Below are positions 24,757 through 34,252 of a DNA stretch of 64,000 bases, piece by piece. Position numbers and translations under genes: made by a program. The stretch lies in the NCBI GenBank assembly GCA_015494065.1, contig WGCA01000038.1, positions 1-64,000 of the forward strand, given 5' to 3'. Numbering within the stretch: the first letter of the stretch is position 1; each line of letters starts with the position of its first letter. Origin of the DNA: Thermodesulfobacteriaceae bacterium. GTDB taxonomy: Bacteria > Desulfobacterota > Thermodesulfobacteria > Thermodesulfobacteriales > Thermodesulfatatoraceae. The notes under the pieces are model-generated. The model saw only the letters and a list, made by a program, of their open reading frames with translations, was not told where the DNA came from and ran no database searches.

Positions 24757-26433
24757 ATGTCTTCTGTCAAATTTTTGACTTTTTGGCGCCGCTTCCAGGT
24801 CTTCCTTTTCCTCGTTTTTCTCATTTTACCGGGAATAATCGCTTCTGCTCACGCCCTCACCGAAGCCGAAAGGGCGTACCAACAGGCGGAAAAGGAGCTC
24901 AAACGCTTTGCAGCCTCCAAAAGAAGGCTTAAGTACCGCCGTTACTGGCTACGGGTGATCGCCCGGTTTAAAGAAGTCTACCGACGTTTTCCTGAAAGCA
25001 GGGTGGCCCCCAAAGCCCTTTACAAGACCGCCAGGTTGTACGAAGAACTTTACGGTTATTCCGGCCGAAAAAAAGACCTCTGGACCGCCCTTAAATATTA
25101 CCGGCTGGTCTGGGAAAAATATCCCCGCAGCCCGGAAGCCACGCAGGCCTTAAGGCGAGCCATAAGGATTTACGAAAGGAAGCTTAGAGACCCGGTAAAG
25201 GCGCTGGCCTTAAAAAAACGCCTCAAAAGATCCTCTGCCGGCAAACCTGTAGCCGCCCAAAAGAAAAAGGCCCCCTCTCCTAAAAAAGCCTCCCCCAAAG
25301 CAAAAGAGCCCCGGCCAGCAGGCAAAGTGCTGGCGGTAAAGATAGGCGGCACCATCAAACAGATAAGGCACTGGTCCAGCGCGGATTACAGCCGTGTGGT
25401 CCTTGATCTTTCGCGTAAGGTCTCTTACCAGGCCCACGTTTTAAAACCGCTGCCAGGAAAACCACCCCGTCTTTATGTGGATTTAGAACCCGCCCGTATC
25501 TCTCCTTACCTGAAGCCTCTCGTCCCGGTAAAAGACGGGCTCCTCAAACAGATTCGTTTTGGCCAGTATCGTAAAAATACGGTGCGGGTGGTGCTTGATT
25601 TGGCAAGCCTTACCGACTACCGGGTCTTTTTTCTGGATGAACCAGCCCGACTGGTCATCGATCTGATAGGGAAAGAGACCCGGCAGAAGGCCTGCCCCTC
25701 CCCTCCCAAGATTATTAACGGGGAGATTTCTCTTGCCCAACAGTTGGGCCTTTGTATCCGGCGGGTGGTGATAGACCCTGGGCATGGGGGGAAGGACCCG
25801 GGTTGCCGGCGGCGAAACCTCAAGGAAAAAGACATTGTCCTAAAAGTAGCCAAGCGTCTGGCCGAAAAACTGAGGACCAAACTGGGCTGCCAGGTGATCC
25901 TCACCAGGAGCAGGGACGTTTTCATTCCCCTTGAGCAACGCACCGCCATCGCCAACATGAAAAGGGCAGATCTCTTTATCTCTATTCACGTAAACAGTTC
26001 CCCCAAACGTAGCGCCTCTGGAATCGAAACCTATTACCTCAATTTTGCCAGTGACGAGGAGGCCATGCGGGTAGCGGCGGTGGAAAACGCCGCCTCTACT
26101 CATTCGTTAAGTGAATTGCAGAATCTCCTGAAAGGCATTCTCCTTAACACCAAACTCGAAGAATCCCGTCGTTTGGCCGAGGCGGTCCAGAAAAACTTAG
26201 TAAAAACCCTGCGCCGGCGTTACCGCCGGGTGAAGGACCGGGGCGTGCGTACTGCCCCCTTTGTGGTGCTTATCGGGACACGGATGCCAGCAGTTCTGGT
26301 AGAGATTGGCTTTTTGAGTCACCCAGTGGAGGCCAAGCGTCTTGTCAGCCCCCGGTATCAGGACCAGGTAGCCGAAGGGATCGCCCGGGGCATCGTCGCT
26401 TACGTCAAGGAGATGAAACTGGCGGCCTACTGA
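24757..26433 (+). CDS. amiC: N-acetylmuramoyl-L-alanine amidase with AMIN domain (AmiC-like)
   Basis: A 558-residue exported protein: signal peptide (to about residue 32), a TPR-like helical region (about 35-160) with repeats ending YPRSPEATQAL, a Lys/Pro/Ala-rich linker, an AMIN septal-targeting domain (about 195-310) and the zinc Amidase_3 domain starting VVIDPGHGGKDPG (His343) with SIHVNSS and a final PAVLVEIGFLSHP. It splits the peptide from glycan strands during daughter-cell separation. The TPR-like N-terminal addition is unlike E. coli AmiC. ATG directly follows the mutS stop; the 3' end overlaps the convergent HDOD gene by 7 nt. Confidence 0.93.
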   Translation: MSSVKFLTFWRRFQVFLFLVFLILPGIIASAHALTEAERAYQQAEKELKRFAASKRRLKYRRYWLRVIARFKEVYRRFPESRVAPKALYKTARLYEELYGYSGRKKDLWTALKYYRLVWEKYPRSPEATQALRRAIRIYERKLRDPVKALALKKRLKRSSAGKPVAAQKKKAPSPKKASPKAKEPRPAGKVLAVKIGGTIKQIRHWSSADYSRVVLDLSRKVSYQAHVLKPLPGKPPRLYVDLEPARISPYLKPLVPVKDGLLKQIRFGQYRKNTVRVVLDLASLTDYRVFFLDEPARLVIDLIGKETRQKACPSPPKIINGEISLAQQLGLCIRRVVIDPGHGGKDPGCRRRNLKEKDIVLKVAKRLAEKLRTKLGCQVILTRSRDVFIPLEQRTAIANMKRADLFISIHVNSSPKRSASGIETYYLNFASDEEAMRVAAVENAASTHSLSELQNLLKGILLNTKLEESRRLAEAVQKNLVKTLRRRYRRVKDRGVRTAPFVVLIGTRMPAVLVEIGFLSHPVEAKRLVSPRYQDQVAEGIARGIVAYVKEMKLAAY

Positions 26434-27548
26434 AAGGAATATTCCTTAAGCAGTGCCACCATCTTTTCTATTTCTTTCTCCAGTTCCGGCGTGATCAGGA
26501 ATTCTACTTGGTCCGGGAAGCCGCACTCTGCCAGGGCCTCTTTGGGGATTTCGTAAAGGTAGGGGTCTTCGTCAGCGTAGCGCAAAAGGTGGCAAATATA
26601 ATCAGCCACGGCCACCGTGGTGATGACCCGCCGCATACGCAAGCTCAGCCTTTTCAGGCGGTCAAAATGGCCGAAATGGTGATAGCTTACGGCTTGCATA
26701 ATCTCTTTGGGTAAACGCCAGACGTAACAGAGCACCCCTCCGATCAGGGCGTGGTTAAAGCCGGTTTGGTTTTCCTCCCGCAAGAGTGGAGGCGTGTCTT
26801 CTTCCATTTCGTGGGCCAAAAAAGACCCTTCGTCTTCCAGTTTGAAGAAAGGCAGGAAGAATTTTCCGATGTCGTGCATAAGGCCGGCGGTGAGTACCAG
26901 GCCGGGGTGCTCTTTCTGTCTTTTAGCAAGTTCCCCTGCCGCCACGGAAACCGCCGCGGAGTGGAGCCATATCTTACGGATTTCTTCTTTAGAAAGGGGG
27001 GAATAGCGGTTAACCGCGTGTTCCAGGACTAGTTGAAAGAGGAGGTTGCGCACCTGGTTAAAGCCCAAGAGTAAAATGGCCCGGTGGATGGAGTTGACTT
27101 TTTTCCCGGAAGCCGGGCGAAAATAAGCGGAATTGACCACTGCGAGCAACCTGGCTGAAACCACTGGATCAGAAGAAGCCAGAGCCGCTACCTCTTTGGA
27201 ATCCACAAAAGGGTCGCGCAGCATTTCGGAAAGGCGCATGGCCGCTCCGGAAGGAAGGGGGACCTTTTTGAGCTCCTGGTACAAAAATTCCTTCTGGGTT
27301 TCGTTCAGGTTGCGGGTGGTCTTGATGGCAGAGGTAGCCAGACAGTAACAGGGAAGTTCTTTTCTCTTGAGCAGTAGTTGCTGGTAATAGAGTTTGTTCG
27401 CCTGGACAAAAGGCGGAAGGGAGGCAATTTTTTTGGCCTTTTTTCGGGTAGGTGGCGTAGCTCCTTTAGACGGGGCTTTACCGCCCCGGCTCAACCATAT
27501 GAGGGCCAAAACCGCCAAAAATATCGCAAAAAGGGCCAGGGGATACAT
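26427..27548 (-). CDS. Membrane-anchored HDOD-domain protein
   Basis: A 373-residue protein with one N-terminal membrane helix (about 2-20), a basic Pro/Lys linker and an HDOD domain (about 95-310) with LSSDPVVSARLLAVVNSAYF and LTAGLMHDIGKFFLPFF. HDOD proteins are non-catalytic or atypical HD phosphohydrolase relatives found in signalling. The HD pair is kept here (His-Asp of MHDIGK), so activity is not excluded. The N-terminal anchor is less usual for this family. The signal and partner are unknown. Confidence 0.85.
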   Translation of the reverse strand: MYPLALFAIFLAVLALIWLSRGGKAPSKGATPPTRKKAKKIASLPPFVQANKLYYQQLLLKRKELPCYCLATSAIKTTRNLNETQKEFLYQELKKVPLPSGAAMRLSEMLRDPFVDSKEVAALASSDPVVSARLLAVVNSAYFRPASGKKVNSIHRAILLLGFNQVRNLLFQLVLEHAVNRYSPLSKEEIRKIWLHSAAVSVAAGELAKRQKEHPGLVLTAGLMHDIGKFFLPFFKLEDEGSFLAHEMEEDTPPLLREENQTGFNHALIGGVLCYVWRLPKEIMQAVSYHHFGHFDRLKRLSLRMRRVITTVAVADYICHLLRYADEDPYLYEIPKEALAECGFPDQVEFLITPELEKEIEKMVALLKEYSFQ

Positions 27549-27653
27549 GGGGATTTTTCATCTTATCGGCCCGGTCAGGGAATTAATAAACTGGCAGAAG
27601 TTTAGGCTTTCTCCTCTTGTCACCTGGAAAATTTTTGGCTAGCTTCCGCTGAT

Positions 27654-28169
27654 ATGAAGGCCTTACTCGTGATAGACATGATAAACGATTTTTTGGACCC
27701 AAAGGGCGCCCTTTTTTGCGGGGCTGAGGTGCGCCGAATTATTCCACCGTTACAGGAAAAACTGAAAGAGTTTAGGAAAAAGAAACTCCCCGTTATTTAT
27801 CTTTGCGATCAACACGACCCTGAGGACCAGGAATTTGCGGCCTTTGTCCCCCACGCCATAAAAGGTACCTGGGGGGCGGAGGTGATCGCTGAGCTTAGCC
27901 CGCAGGAAGGGGAAGACGTCGTCCCCAAGACCCGCTTCAGCGGTTTTTTCCGTACCCCTCTTGAAGAAATCCTGCGGGAAAAAGGGGTTACCACGGTCTG
28001 TTTGACAGGGGTCTGTACCAGCATTTGCGTAATGGATACCGCCGCTGACGCCTTCTTTCGCGATTTCAAGATAGAGGTCTTCAAGGATTGTGTGGGTGAC
28101 TTTGACCCGGAGATGCATGAATTTGCCCTTAAGAGGATGGCGCGCATCTATCAGGCCAAGATCCTGTAA
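27654..28169 (+). CDS. pncA: Nicotinamidase-type isochorismatase family hydrolase
   Basis: A 171-residue hydrolase with the catalytic triad Asp8 (LLVIDMINDF), Lys92 (PKTRFSGF) and Cys125 (LTGVCTSICVMDTA). Metal-ligand candidates Asp52, His54 and His67 (CDQHDPED; PHAIKGTWG) match nicotinamidase PncA rather than isochorismatase. It turns nicotinamide into nicotinate, and the next gene makes nicotinate mononucleotide from it, so the two form an NAD salvage unit. The start is ATG 27654; no clear ribosome site is visible. Confidence 0.88.
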   Translation: MKALLVIDMINDFLDPKGALFCGAEVRRIIPPLQEKLKEFRKKKLPVIYLCDQHDPEDQEFAAFVPHAIKGTWGAEVIAELSPQEGEDVVPKTRFSGFFRTPLEEILREKGVTTVCLTGVCTSICVMDTAADAFFRDFKIEVFKDCVGDFDPEMHEFALKRMARIYQAKIL

Positions 28170-28180
28170 GCCCGGTTCTT

Positions 28181-29548
28181 ATGAGCGAGCTTTTGGTTAA
28201 AAGCCCCCTTTTTACGGATCTTTATGAACTCACCATGGCCGCGGTTTATTTCGAACGGGAGATGTTCGCCCCGGCCACTTTTTCCTTTTTTATCCGCCGT
28301 TACCCGGAAAATTGGCGCTTTTTTGTGGCCTGTGGCGTGGAAGAGGTACTTTCCTTCCTGGAAAACTTCCGTTTTCAAGGAGACGAGTTGGCCTACTTGG
28401 AAGGTCTCGGCCTTTTTAAACCGAAATTCCTGGATTTTTTGGAAAATTTGCGTTTTACCGGGGAAGTCTTTGCCGTTCCGGAAGGCACCATCGTTTTTGC
28501 CGGGGAGCCACTCCTTGAAATCACCGCCCCCATCATCGAGGCCCAGCTCATCGAAACCTTTGTGATAAACGCCCTGTGTTTCGGGACCCTCATCGCCAGC
28601 AAGGCCGCCCGTAGCGTTTTGGCAGCCCAGGGCCGGACCGTGGTGGATTTTTCCGCCAGACGCACCCAGGGGATAGAAGCGGCTTTAAAGGTGGCGCGCC
28701 TTTCTTATCTGGTCGGGTTTGCCGCCACCAGCAATACGCTGGCAGGAAAGCTTTACGGCATTCCCGTCACCGGGACCATGGCCCATTCCTTTATTCAGAG
28801 TTTCCCTTCGGAAAAGGAGGCCTTTTCCGCCTTTGCCGAGCTTTTTCCGGATAACACCGTCCTCCTGCTTGATACCTACGATACTCTGGCCGCGGCGCAA
28901 AAGGCGGTAGAGATTGCCAAAAGATTAGAGGCCCGGGGTAAACGGTTAAAAGGCGTCCGCCTAGACAGTGGCGACCTGGTTTCTCTGGCCAAAGAAGTGC
29001 GCCGCATCCTGGATGAAAATGGCCTTTCTTACGTAAAGATTTTCGTAAGCGGAGGCCTTGACGAATATAAGATCGCTGATCTTCTAGCCCAGGGAGCCCC
29101 TATCGACGCCTTCGGGGTGGGGACGAAGATGGGGGTCTCGGCAGACGCCCCTTATCTTGACGCCGCTTATAAACTGGTGGCCTATGACGGCCAACCGGTG
29201 ACCAAATTGTCTACCGGCAAAAAGGTCCTGGCCGGGGCCAAGCAGGTCTTCCGCTTTGAAGAAGATGGCCGCTGGCAAAAGGACTTGATAACTCTCCGGG
29301 AAGAGGCCTTAAAAGACGCAAAGCCTCTCCTCCAAAAGCAGATGTCTTCTGGTCATAGAACTTCCCCTCCAAAAAGCCTTGACGAAATACGAGCCGCTTT
29401 TAAACAGGAATTGGCCAAGTTGCCCCCTGAACTCAAAAGCGTAAGACCTAAGCCTGTGGCTTTTTACCCGGTTGAGCTAAGCGAAAGGCTCCTTTCCCTC
29501 CAGCAGAGGCTTGAAGAAGAAATAAAGCAAAGAGAACTGGTTGTTTGA
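28181..29548 (+). CDS. pncB: Nicotinate phosphoribosyltransferase
   Basis: A 455-residue enzyme of the Preiss-Handler NAD salvage path. Diagnostic blocks: FTDLYELTMAAVYF at the N-terminus, DFSARRTQGIEAALKVARLS, the active-site His segment TGTMAHSFIQSFPSE, and GVRLDSGDLVSLAKEVR with VSGGLDEYKI. It sits 11 bp after pncA and overlaps the next gene (TTGA), so the three are one operon. A C-terminal extension of about 70 residues with charged helices follows the conserved core. Confidence 0.95.
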   Translation: MSELLVKSPLFTDLYELTMAAVYFEREMFAPATFSFFIRRYPENWRFFVACGVEEVLSFLENFRFQGDELAYLEGLGLFKPKFLDFLENLRFTGEVFAVPEGTIVFAGEPLLEITAPIIEAQLIETFVINALCFGTLIASKAARSVLAAQGRTVVDFSARRTQGIEAALKVARLSYLVGFAATSNTLAGKLYGIPVTGTMAHSFIQSFPSEKEAFSAFAELFPDNTVLLLDTYDTLAAAQKAVEIAKRLEARGKRLKGVRLDSGDLVSLAKEVRRILDENGLSYVKIFVSGGLDEYKIADLLAQGAPIDAFGVGTKMGVSADAPYLDAAYKLVAYDGQPVTKLSTGKKVLAGAKQVFRFEEDGRWQKDLITLREEALKDAKPLLQKQMSSGHRTSPPKSLDEIRAAFKQELAKLPPELKSVRPKPVAFYPVELSERLLSLQQRLEEEIKQRELVV

Positions 29549-30483
29549 AGGTCTTTAAGGTTTACGGCCAAAAAGTGCCTTCCTATGACTATCCGTCCGT
29601 GAGGGAGGCCGTCTTTGCCCTGCTTAATACCCTTTCTTTGCGACTTTTTCCCGGGATGCGTGTTCTGGTTAAGCCCAACCTGGTCACCTTCCGGCAGGCC
29701 CATCTTTCCTGCACCAACACCAACGTGGTCATAGCGGTTTGTGCTTATCTCAAGGCCAAAGGGGCCCACCCGATAGTGGGCGATTCCCCGGCCTTTGGTT
29801 CTCTTAAGCAGGTGGCAAAAAGTTGTGGCCTAGCTCCGCGCCTGCAGGAACTGGGGGTCCCTCTGGTCCCCTTTCGGGAAAAGGTAAAGGTAAGGCTTCC
29901 CTGTGGCGTCAAGGTGGGTTTGGCCAGAGAAGCGCTTTCCGTAGATGGCATAATTAACCTTCCCAAATTCAAGGCCCACAATCAGCTACTCCTCACGCTA
30001 GCGGTCAAAAATCTCTTCGGCTGCGTGGTGGGGCTGGAAAAACCCTGGCTTCACGCCTCCATAGGTGATAAGGACGACCTGTTTGCCCAGATGCTCTTTG
30101 AAGTGGCCCAAACCCTCCCGGTAATAGCCAATTTGATGGACGCGGTCGAGGCCATGGAGGGCCGCGGGCCTACCGGGGGAAAGAGGGTCAGGCTCTCCTT
30201 TTTTGCGGCGGCGGAAGACCCGGTAGCCATGGATACGGCCCTCTATCAATTTTTAGGACTAGAACCCGCCCTCGTTCCCCTGTGGCGGGTGGCCCAAAGG
30301 GCAAATCACCCGGCGGCCTTTCCCGAAAACGTAAAAGCAGAAGGAATCCCGCCCTTGCCGGCCTTCAAACTTCCTAAAAGGCTTACCCCCATCACCTTCA
30401 ACCCCTTGCGCCTTATGAAGGGCCTCCTGAAGCGTCTTGTCTTACGCCTTTCCGGAAGCTATTCCGGCGGGACAAAAAGTTGA
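29545..30483 (+). CDS. DUF362 domain protein
   Basis: A 312-residue protein starting at TTG 29545, overlapping the pncB stop. It has the DUF362 hallmarks LVKPNLVTFR, the GDSPAFGSLKQVAKSCGL block and NLPKFKAHNQLLLTLAVKNLFG. Members are often fused to ferredoxin domains; this one has none. The biochemical role is unknown in most organisms. Operon placement after the NAD salvage genes is suggestive but not proof of a link. The 3' end overlaps the convergent antiporter gene by 25 nt. Confidence 0.85.
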   Translation: MKVFKVYGQKVPSYDYPSVREAVFALLNTLSLRLFPGMRVLVKPNLVTFRQAHLSCTNTNVVIAVCAYLKAKGAHPIVGDSPAFGSLKQVAKSCGLAPRLQELGVPLVPFREKVKVRLPCGVKVGLAREALSVDGIINLPKFKAHNQLLLTLAVKNLFGCVVGLEKPWLHASIGDKDDLFAQMLFEVAQTLPVIANLMDAVEAMEGRGPTGGKRVRLSFFAAAEDPVAMDTALYQFLGLEPALVPLWRVAQRANHPAAFPENVKAEGIPPLPAFKLPKRLTPITFNPLRLMKGLLKRLVLRLSGSYSGGTKS

Positions 30484-32123
30484 TAGTGCCGGCGGGTAAA
30501 TTCTTCCAGGTAGCGCTGGATCTCTTCCTCCGGCACCATGTAAAGCCGTAACATGCGGGCAAACATACTGAGGGCGGTTACCAGTTCGTCTGGGACTACC
30601 TCGTCTGCTCCGAGCTTTAAAAGCAAAGGCATTTCCGCCACAAATTTGGTCCGGGCCAGGATATAAAGGTCTGGTTTTATGCCTTTGGCCACGTTTACTA
30701 TGGCCTGGGCCGCCCTGCTGTCCGGGATGGTGATGGCCAAAGCCCGGGCCTTTTCAAGCCCCGCCTGCCGCAGGATGTAATCAAAAGTGGCGTCACCGAA
30801 GACGATGGGTTCCCCTTTGGCCTTTTCTCTACGTACGGTTTCGGGATTCATCTCGATGATAACGTAAGGGATACCGACCTTTTTGGCGGCGGTACGCAGG
30901 GCCTGTCCGGTGACGCCTAGGCCCACGATGATGAAATGGTTCTCCGGCACCACGGGGCAGGCCTTTTCGTCGACCTTACGGGGCAATTTCTGACGCGCCA
31001 GTTCTATGACCAGAGGGGTCAAAAGCATGGTAAAAATTGAAACGGAAGAGAGCAATTGGAAATGGCCGGCGGTAATGAGTTGGCGCGCCAGGGCCTCCTT
31101 GGCGAGGACAAACGAGAATTCACCCACCTGAAAGAGGCTGACCCCCACCAGAAAGGCCACGTGTACCGGATAGCCCAGGAGAAAGCGCAGGAGGGAAAAG
31201 ATGAGCCCGCTTTTTAAGCAAAACACCAGGAGGCTGGCCCCCACGATAAAGAGAAAATTTTGCAGAAAGAACCGGACGTCAAAGAGCATGCCCACGGAGA
31301 CGAAGAAGACGCAAATAAGGAGGTCCTTGAAAGGAAGGATATTGGCCGCGATCTGATGGTGGTAAGGTGAACGGGCCAGGATAAAACCTGCCAAAAAGGC
31401 CCCCAGGGAAAGGGAAAGGCCTGCCAGATAAGCCGCCAAGGCCACGGAAAAACAAAAGGTAAGGGTGGCCAGGAGAAAGAGTTCCCGGTTCCTGGTGCGG
31501 GCCACGAAATCCATGAAAAAGCCCAAAACCCAGCGGCCTAGCACGTAAGCGCCCCCCAAAAGGAGCCCGCTTTTGGCAGCCACCAGCCATAATCCTTCGT
31601 CAAGTCGGAGTTCTCCGGCTAGCAGGGGTACCAGTAGGATCAACGGCACCACGGCCAGGTCCTGAAAGAGCAGGATGCCCAAAGAGGCCCGCCCGTGCGG
31701 GGTTTCAAGCTCCCCGCGTTCCTGAAGGAGGGTTAGTACGATGGCGGTGCTGCTCAAAGCCACGTAGGCTCCCACGAAGATAGAAACGGGAAAAGATAGC
31801 TTGAAGGCCCCGTAAGCAGCCAGGCTCACCAGGAGCATGGTTAGAAGGATTTGGAGGCTTCCGCCCAAGAGGGCAATCCGCCGCAGGCGGGCTAGGTGGG
31901 CCGGTGAAAATTCAAGTCCTATGGCAAAAAGGAGTAGGATTACCCCTAATTCCGCAAAGAAATGGACCTCTTCTCCGGCCTCTATTAGGTGGAAGGCAAA
32001 GGGCCCTATTAAGGCCCCGGCGATTATAAAGCCGATGATATTCGGGATGCGCAACCGTTGGGCCAAAAGGCTGCTTACGAAAGCACTTCCCAGAATTACC
32101 ACCACGTCTGAAAGCAAGGTCAT
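30459..32123 (-). CDS. Kef-type monovalent cation:proton antiporter (CPA2) with RCK domain
   Basis: A 554-residue protein with about 12 membrane segments (residues 5-380), including the CPA2 unwound-helix motifs SSTAIVLTLLQERGE and LLFQDLAVVPLILLVPL. A C-terminal TrkA_N/RCK domain follows (FIIVGLGVTGQALR, NAD-type nucleotide binding, about 400-530). Proteins of this architecture export K+ or Na+ in exchange for protons. It lacks the KefC-type long tail and no KefF/KefG partner is adjacent. It is the last gene downstream of yacP on the same strand, 20 bp away. Confidence 0.92.
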   Translation of the reverse strand: MTLLSDVVVILGSAFVSSLLAQRLRIPNIIGFIIAGALIGPFAFHLIEAGEEVHFFAELGVILLLFAIGLEFSPAHLARLRRIALLGGSLQILLTMLLVSLAAYGAFKLSFPVSIFVGAYVALSSTAIVLTLLQERGELETPHGRASLGILLFQDLAVVPLILLVPLLAGELRLDEGLWLVAAKSGLLLGGAYVLGRWVLGFFMDFVARTRNRELFLLATLTFCFSVALAAYLAGLSLSLGAFLAGFILARSPYHHQIAANILPFKDLLICVFFVSVGMLFDVRFFLQNFLFIVGASLLVFCLKSGLIFSLLRFLLGYPVHVAFLVGVSLFQVGEFSFVLAKEALARQLITAGHFQLLSSVSIFTMLLTPLVIELARQKLPRKVDEKACPVVPENHFIIVGLGVTGQALRTAAKKVGIPYVIIEMNPETVRREKAKGEPIVFGDATFDYILRQAGLEKARALAITIPDSRAAQAIVNVAKGIKPDLYILARTKFVAEMPLLLKLGADEVVPDELVTALSMFARMLRLYMVPEEEIQRYLEEFTRRHYQLFVPPE

Positions 32124-32143
32124 TGTGGCGTAACCCTTAAAGT

Positions 32144-32635
32144 TTAGAGTTTGGCCAACTTGGCCAGGCGTTTGCGGGCCTTTTTAGGGAGTTTTTTCGT
32201 AGGCCTTAGCGGTAAATCAAGGGGTTCGCCTTTTAATTCTTCGTAGAGAGCGTTTTCCAGCCTGGCCAAGAAATCGCGCCCGGTGATGGAAATGGCACCA
32301 TAAGTTTCCACGTAGCTCCTTATTTCCCGGTCAGAGGTGATAACGATAGCCCTTTCTTTCTCCTTGAGCGCCTGTCTTTTGAGATAATCGTCTGCTGTCT
32401 CTCCCTGAGCGGTAAAGACCACCTGGATTCCCTTGATGGTCATCTGGTGGCGGGGCTTGCGGTCGTTCCAGGCGTCAAAGACCACGGTGATGCGGTGCCG
32501 CCTAACGCGCTGGTATTGCTGGAGTTTGGCGATAAGGGCCCGGCGGGCCTCCTCCGGGTCTTCCTCCATGAGGAAGGCCAACTCTGGCATTTGGTGCAGG
32601 AGGTTGTAGCCGTCTATCAGGAGGTGGAGGGCCAT
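32144..32635 (-). CDS. NYN-domain RNase, YacP-like
   Basis: A 163-residue PIN-like NYN protein: LHLLIDGYNLLHQMPELAF with the first acidic ligand, ITVVFDAWN, and ERAIVITSDREIRSYVETYG. This matches YacP/Rae1, which in Bacillus cleaves mRNA at the ribosome A-site. The C-terminus is very basic (KLPKKARKRLAKLAKL), fitting RNA or ribosome contact. It overlaps parB by 19 nt, an unusual neighbour for this family. Confidence 0.86.
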   Translation of the reverse strand: MALHLLIDGYNLLHQMPELAFLMEEDPEEARRALIAKLQQYQRVRRHRITVVFDAWNDRKPRHQMTIKGIQVVFTAQGETADDYLKRQALKEKERAIVITSDREIRSYVETYGAISITGRDFLARLENALYEELKGEPLDLPLRPTKKLPKKARKRLAKLAKL

Positions 32636-33477
32636 TTTTCTTCCCTTAGCCGGTTCAGAAAGGCCTCAAATTGTTCCGGCGAATAAAATTCTATGGTTAA
32701 TCTACCCCGCTTCCCCCGCCAATCAAAACGGACTTTGGTGCCCAGAAGGTCGGCCAACTCTTGTTCCAAGGCCAGGAGGTTCGGGTCTTTAGCCGGTTTG
32801 GGGGGTTTTTCTTTCTTAAGACCTTTGACCAGGGCCTCGGTTTGGCGGACTGAAAGGCCCCGGCGTATAATCTCGTCTCTTACCCGTTTCATGAGGTGGG
32901 GTTCCACAAGAGCCAGGAGCGCCCGGGCGTGTCCCGCGGTAAGGCGTTCTGCCAGAAGGTCTTCCTGGATCTCTTCCGGGAGCTTCAAAAGACGCAAGGT
33001 ATTGGCCACGGCGGCTCGGCTTTTGCCCACCCGCTTGGCTATTTCCTCCTGGGTGAGGCCGAACTCCTCCATAAGGCGGGCGTATCCCCTGGCCTCTTCG
33101 ATGGGGTTCAAGTCTTCCCGTTGCAGGTTTTCCACAAGGGCCAGTTCCAGGGCCTCCTGGTCTGAAAGTTCTTTAACGATGACCGGTACGTTTTCTACCC
33201 CGGCCAGTTTGGCGGCCTGAAACCGGCGCTCTCCGGCTACCAGTTCGTAAAGCCCTGGGGTGATTTCACGCACGATGAGGGGCTGAAGGACCCCCTTTTC
33301 TTTGATAGAGGCTGCCAGTTCTTCAAGGCCGGCGTCTTTTTTCACGCGGGGTTGGAAAGGGGAAGGTTTTATGGCTTCCAGGGGGCAGAAGAAGATCTGG
33401 GGTTCATCCTGCCAGGACCTTTCCGGAAGCAAGGCCTCAAGGCCCTTTCCCAGGCCACGCTCTTTACTTTTGGGCAA
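32617..33477 (-). CDS. parB: Chromosome partitioning protein ParB
   Basis: A 286-residue chromosomal ParB: N-terminal GLGKGLEALLPE that contacts ParA, the CTP-binding GERRFQAAKLAG and ENLQREDLNPIEEA, a helix-turn-helix FGLTQEEIAKRVGKSRAAVA for parS, and a C-terminal dimer domain. It loads at parS and spreads to form the segregation complex. Its start overlaps the parA 3' end by 14 nt. A consensus parS lies at the parA start codon. Confidence 0.96.
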   Translation of the reverse strand: MPKSKERGLGKGLEALLPERSWQDEPQIFFCPLEAIKPSPFQPRVKKDAGLEELAASIKEKGVLQPLIVREITPGLYELVAGERRFQAAKLAGVENVPVIVKELSDQEALELALVENLQREDLNPIEEARGYARLMEEFGLTQEEIAKRVGKSRAAVANTLRLLKLPEEIQEDLLAERLTAGHARALLALVEPHLMKRVRDEIIRRGLSVRQTEALVKGLKKEKPPKPAKDPNLLALEQELADLLGTKVRFDWRGKRGRLTIEFYSPEQFEAFLNRLREEKWPSTS

Positions 33478-34252
33478 AATGGACCTCCCTTTTCAGAATT
33501 TCCTGGGCCAGGGCCATGTAGGCCCGGGCGCCCCGGGAAGAGGCATCATAAGTAAAAATGGGCTTACCATGGCTGGGGGCTTCACTCAAGCGGACGTTGC
33601 GCGGGATGACCGTCTCAAAGACCACCCGCTCAAAATGGCGTCGCACTTCAGCTTCCACTTGACGGGTCAAGCGGTTGCGGGCGTCATACATGGTGAGCAG
33701 GATGCCGTAGAGGAAAAGCCGGGGGTTAAAATTTTTTTTGACGCGTCTTAGGGTCTTGATGAGTAAACTCAGGCCTTCCAGGGCGTAATACTCACATTGT
33801 AAGGGAATAAGCACTCCCTGGGCGGCGGTAAGGGCGTTTACCGTAAGCAATCCTAGCGACGGAGGGCAATCAATAAAGACGAAACGGAAGGCCGGGGCCA
33901 GCTCCGCAAGGATCCGGGCCAAAAGCCTCTCCCGCCCCGGACGAGAGGCAAGCTCAAGTTCACTCCCTATAAGGTCTATGGAGGAGGGGAGCACCTTTAA
34001 AGAGGGATAAACCGTATCTTTGAGGGCCTCCTGGGGGCTGGTCTCGTTTAAAAGGACGTCGTAAAGGGTGGGTTTGGCAGAAGCCAGCCCCAGGCCGCTG
34101 GTCGCGTTAGCCTGGGGATCAGCGTCGATGAGGAGGACCTTTTGGCCCAGAATGGCCAGGGCGGCGGCCAGATTTACCGCGGTGGTAGTTTTGCCCACCC
34201 CCCCTTTCTGGTTCGCGACGGCGATGATGCGGCTTGGCACTTTTTGTTTCAC
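33464..34252 (-). CDS. parA: Chromosome partitioning ATPase ParA (Soj)
   Basis: A 262-residue deviant Walker-A ATPase: IIAVANQKGGVGKTTTAVNL, DADPQANATSGLGL and FIDCPPSLGLLTVNAL. It drives origin segregation with ParB. The frame starts at GTG 34252-34250, which lies inside the parS palindrome. A second GTG four codons later (34240) would give a shorter but still normal N-terminus and clear the palindrome centre; sequence alone cannot decide. Confidence 0.96.
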   Translation of the reverse strand: MKQKVPSRIIAVANQKGGVGKTTTAVNLAAALAILGQKVLLIDADPQANATSGLGLASAKPTLYDVLLNETSPQEALKDTVYPSLKVLPSSIDLIGSELELASRPGRERLLARILAELAPAFRFVFIDCPPSLGLLTVNALTAAQGVLIPLQCEYYALEGLSLLIKTLRRVKKNFNPRLFLYGILLTMYDARNRLTRQVEAEVRRHFERVVFETVIPRNVRLSEAPSHGKPIFTYDASSRGARAYMALAQEILKREVHFAQK

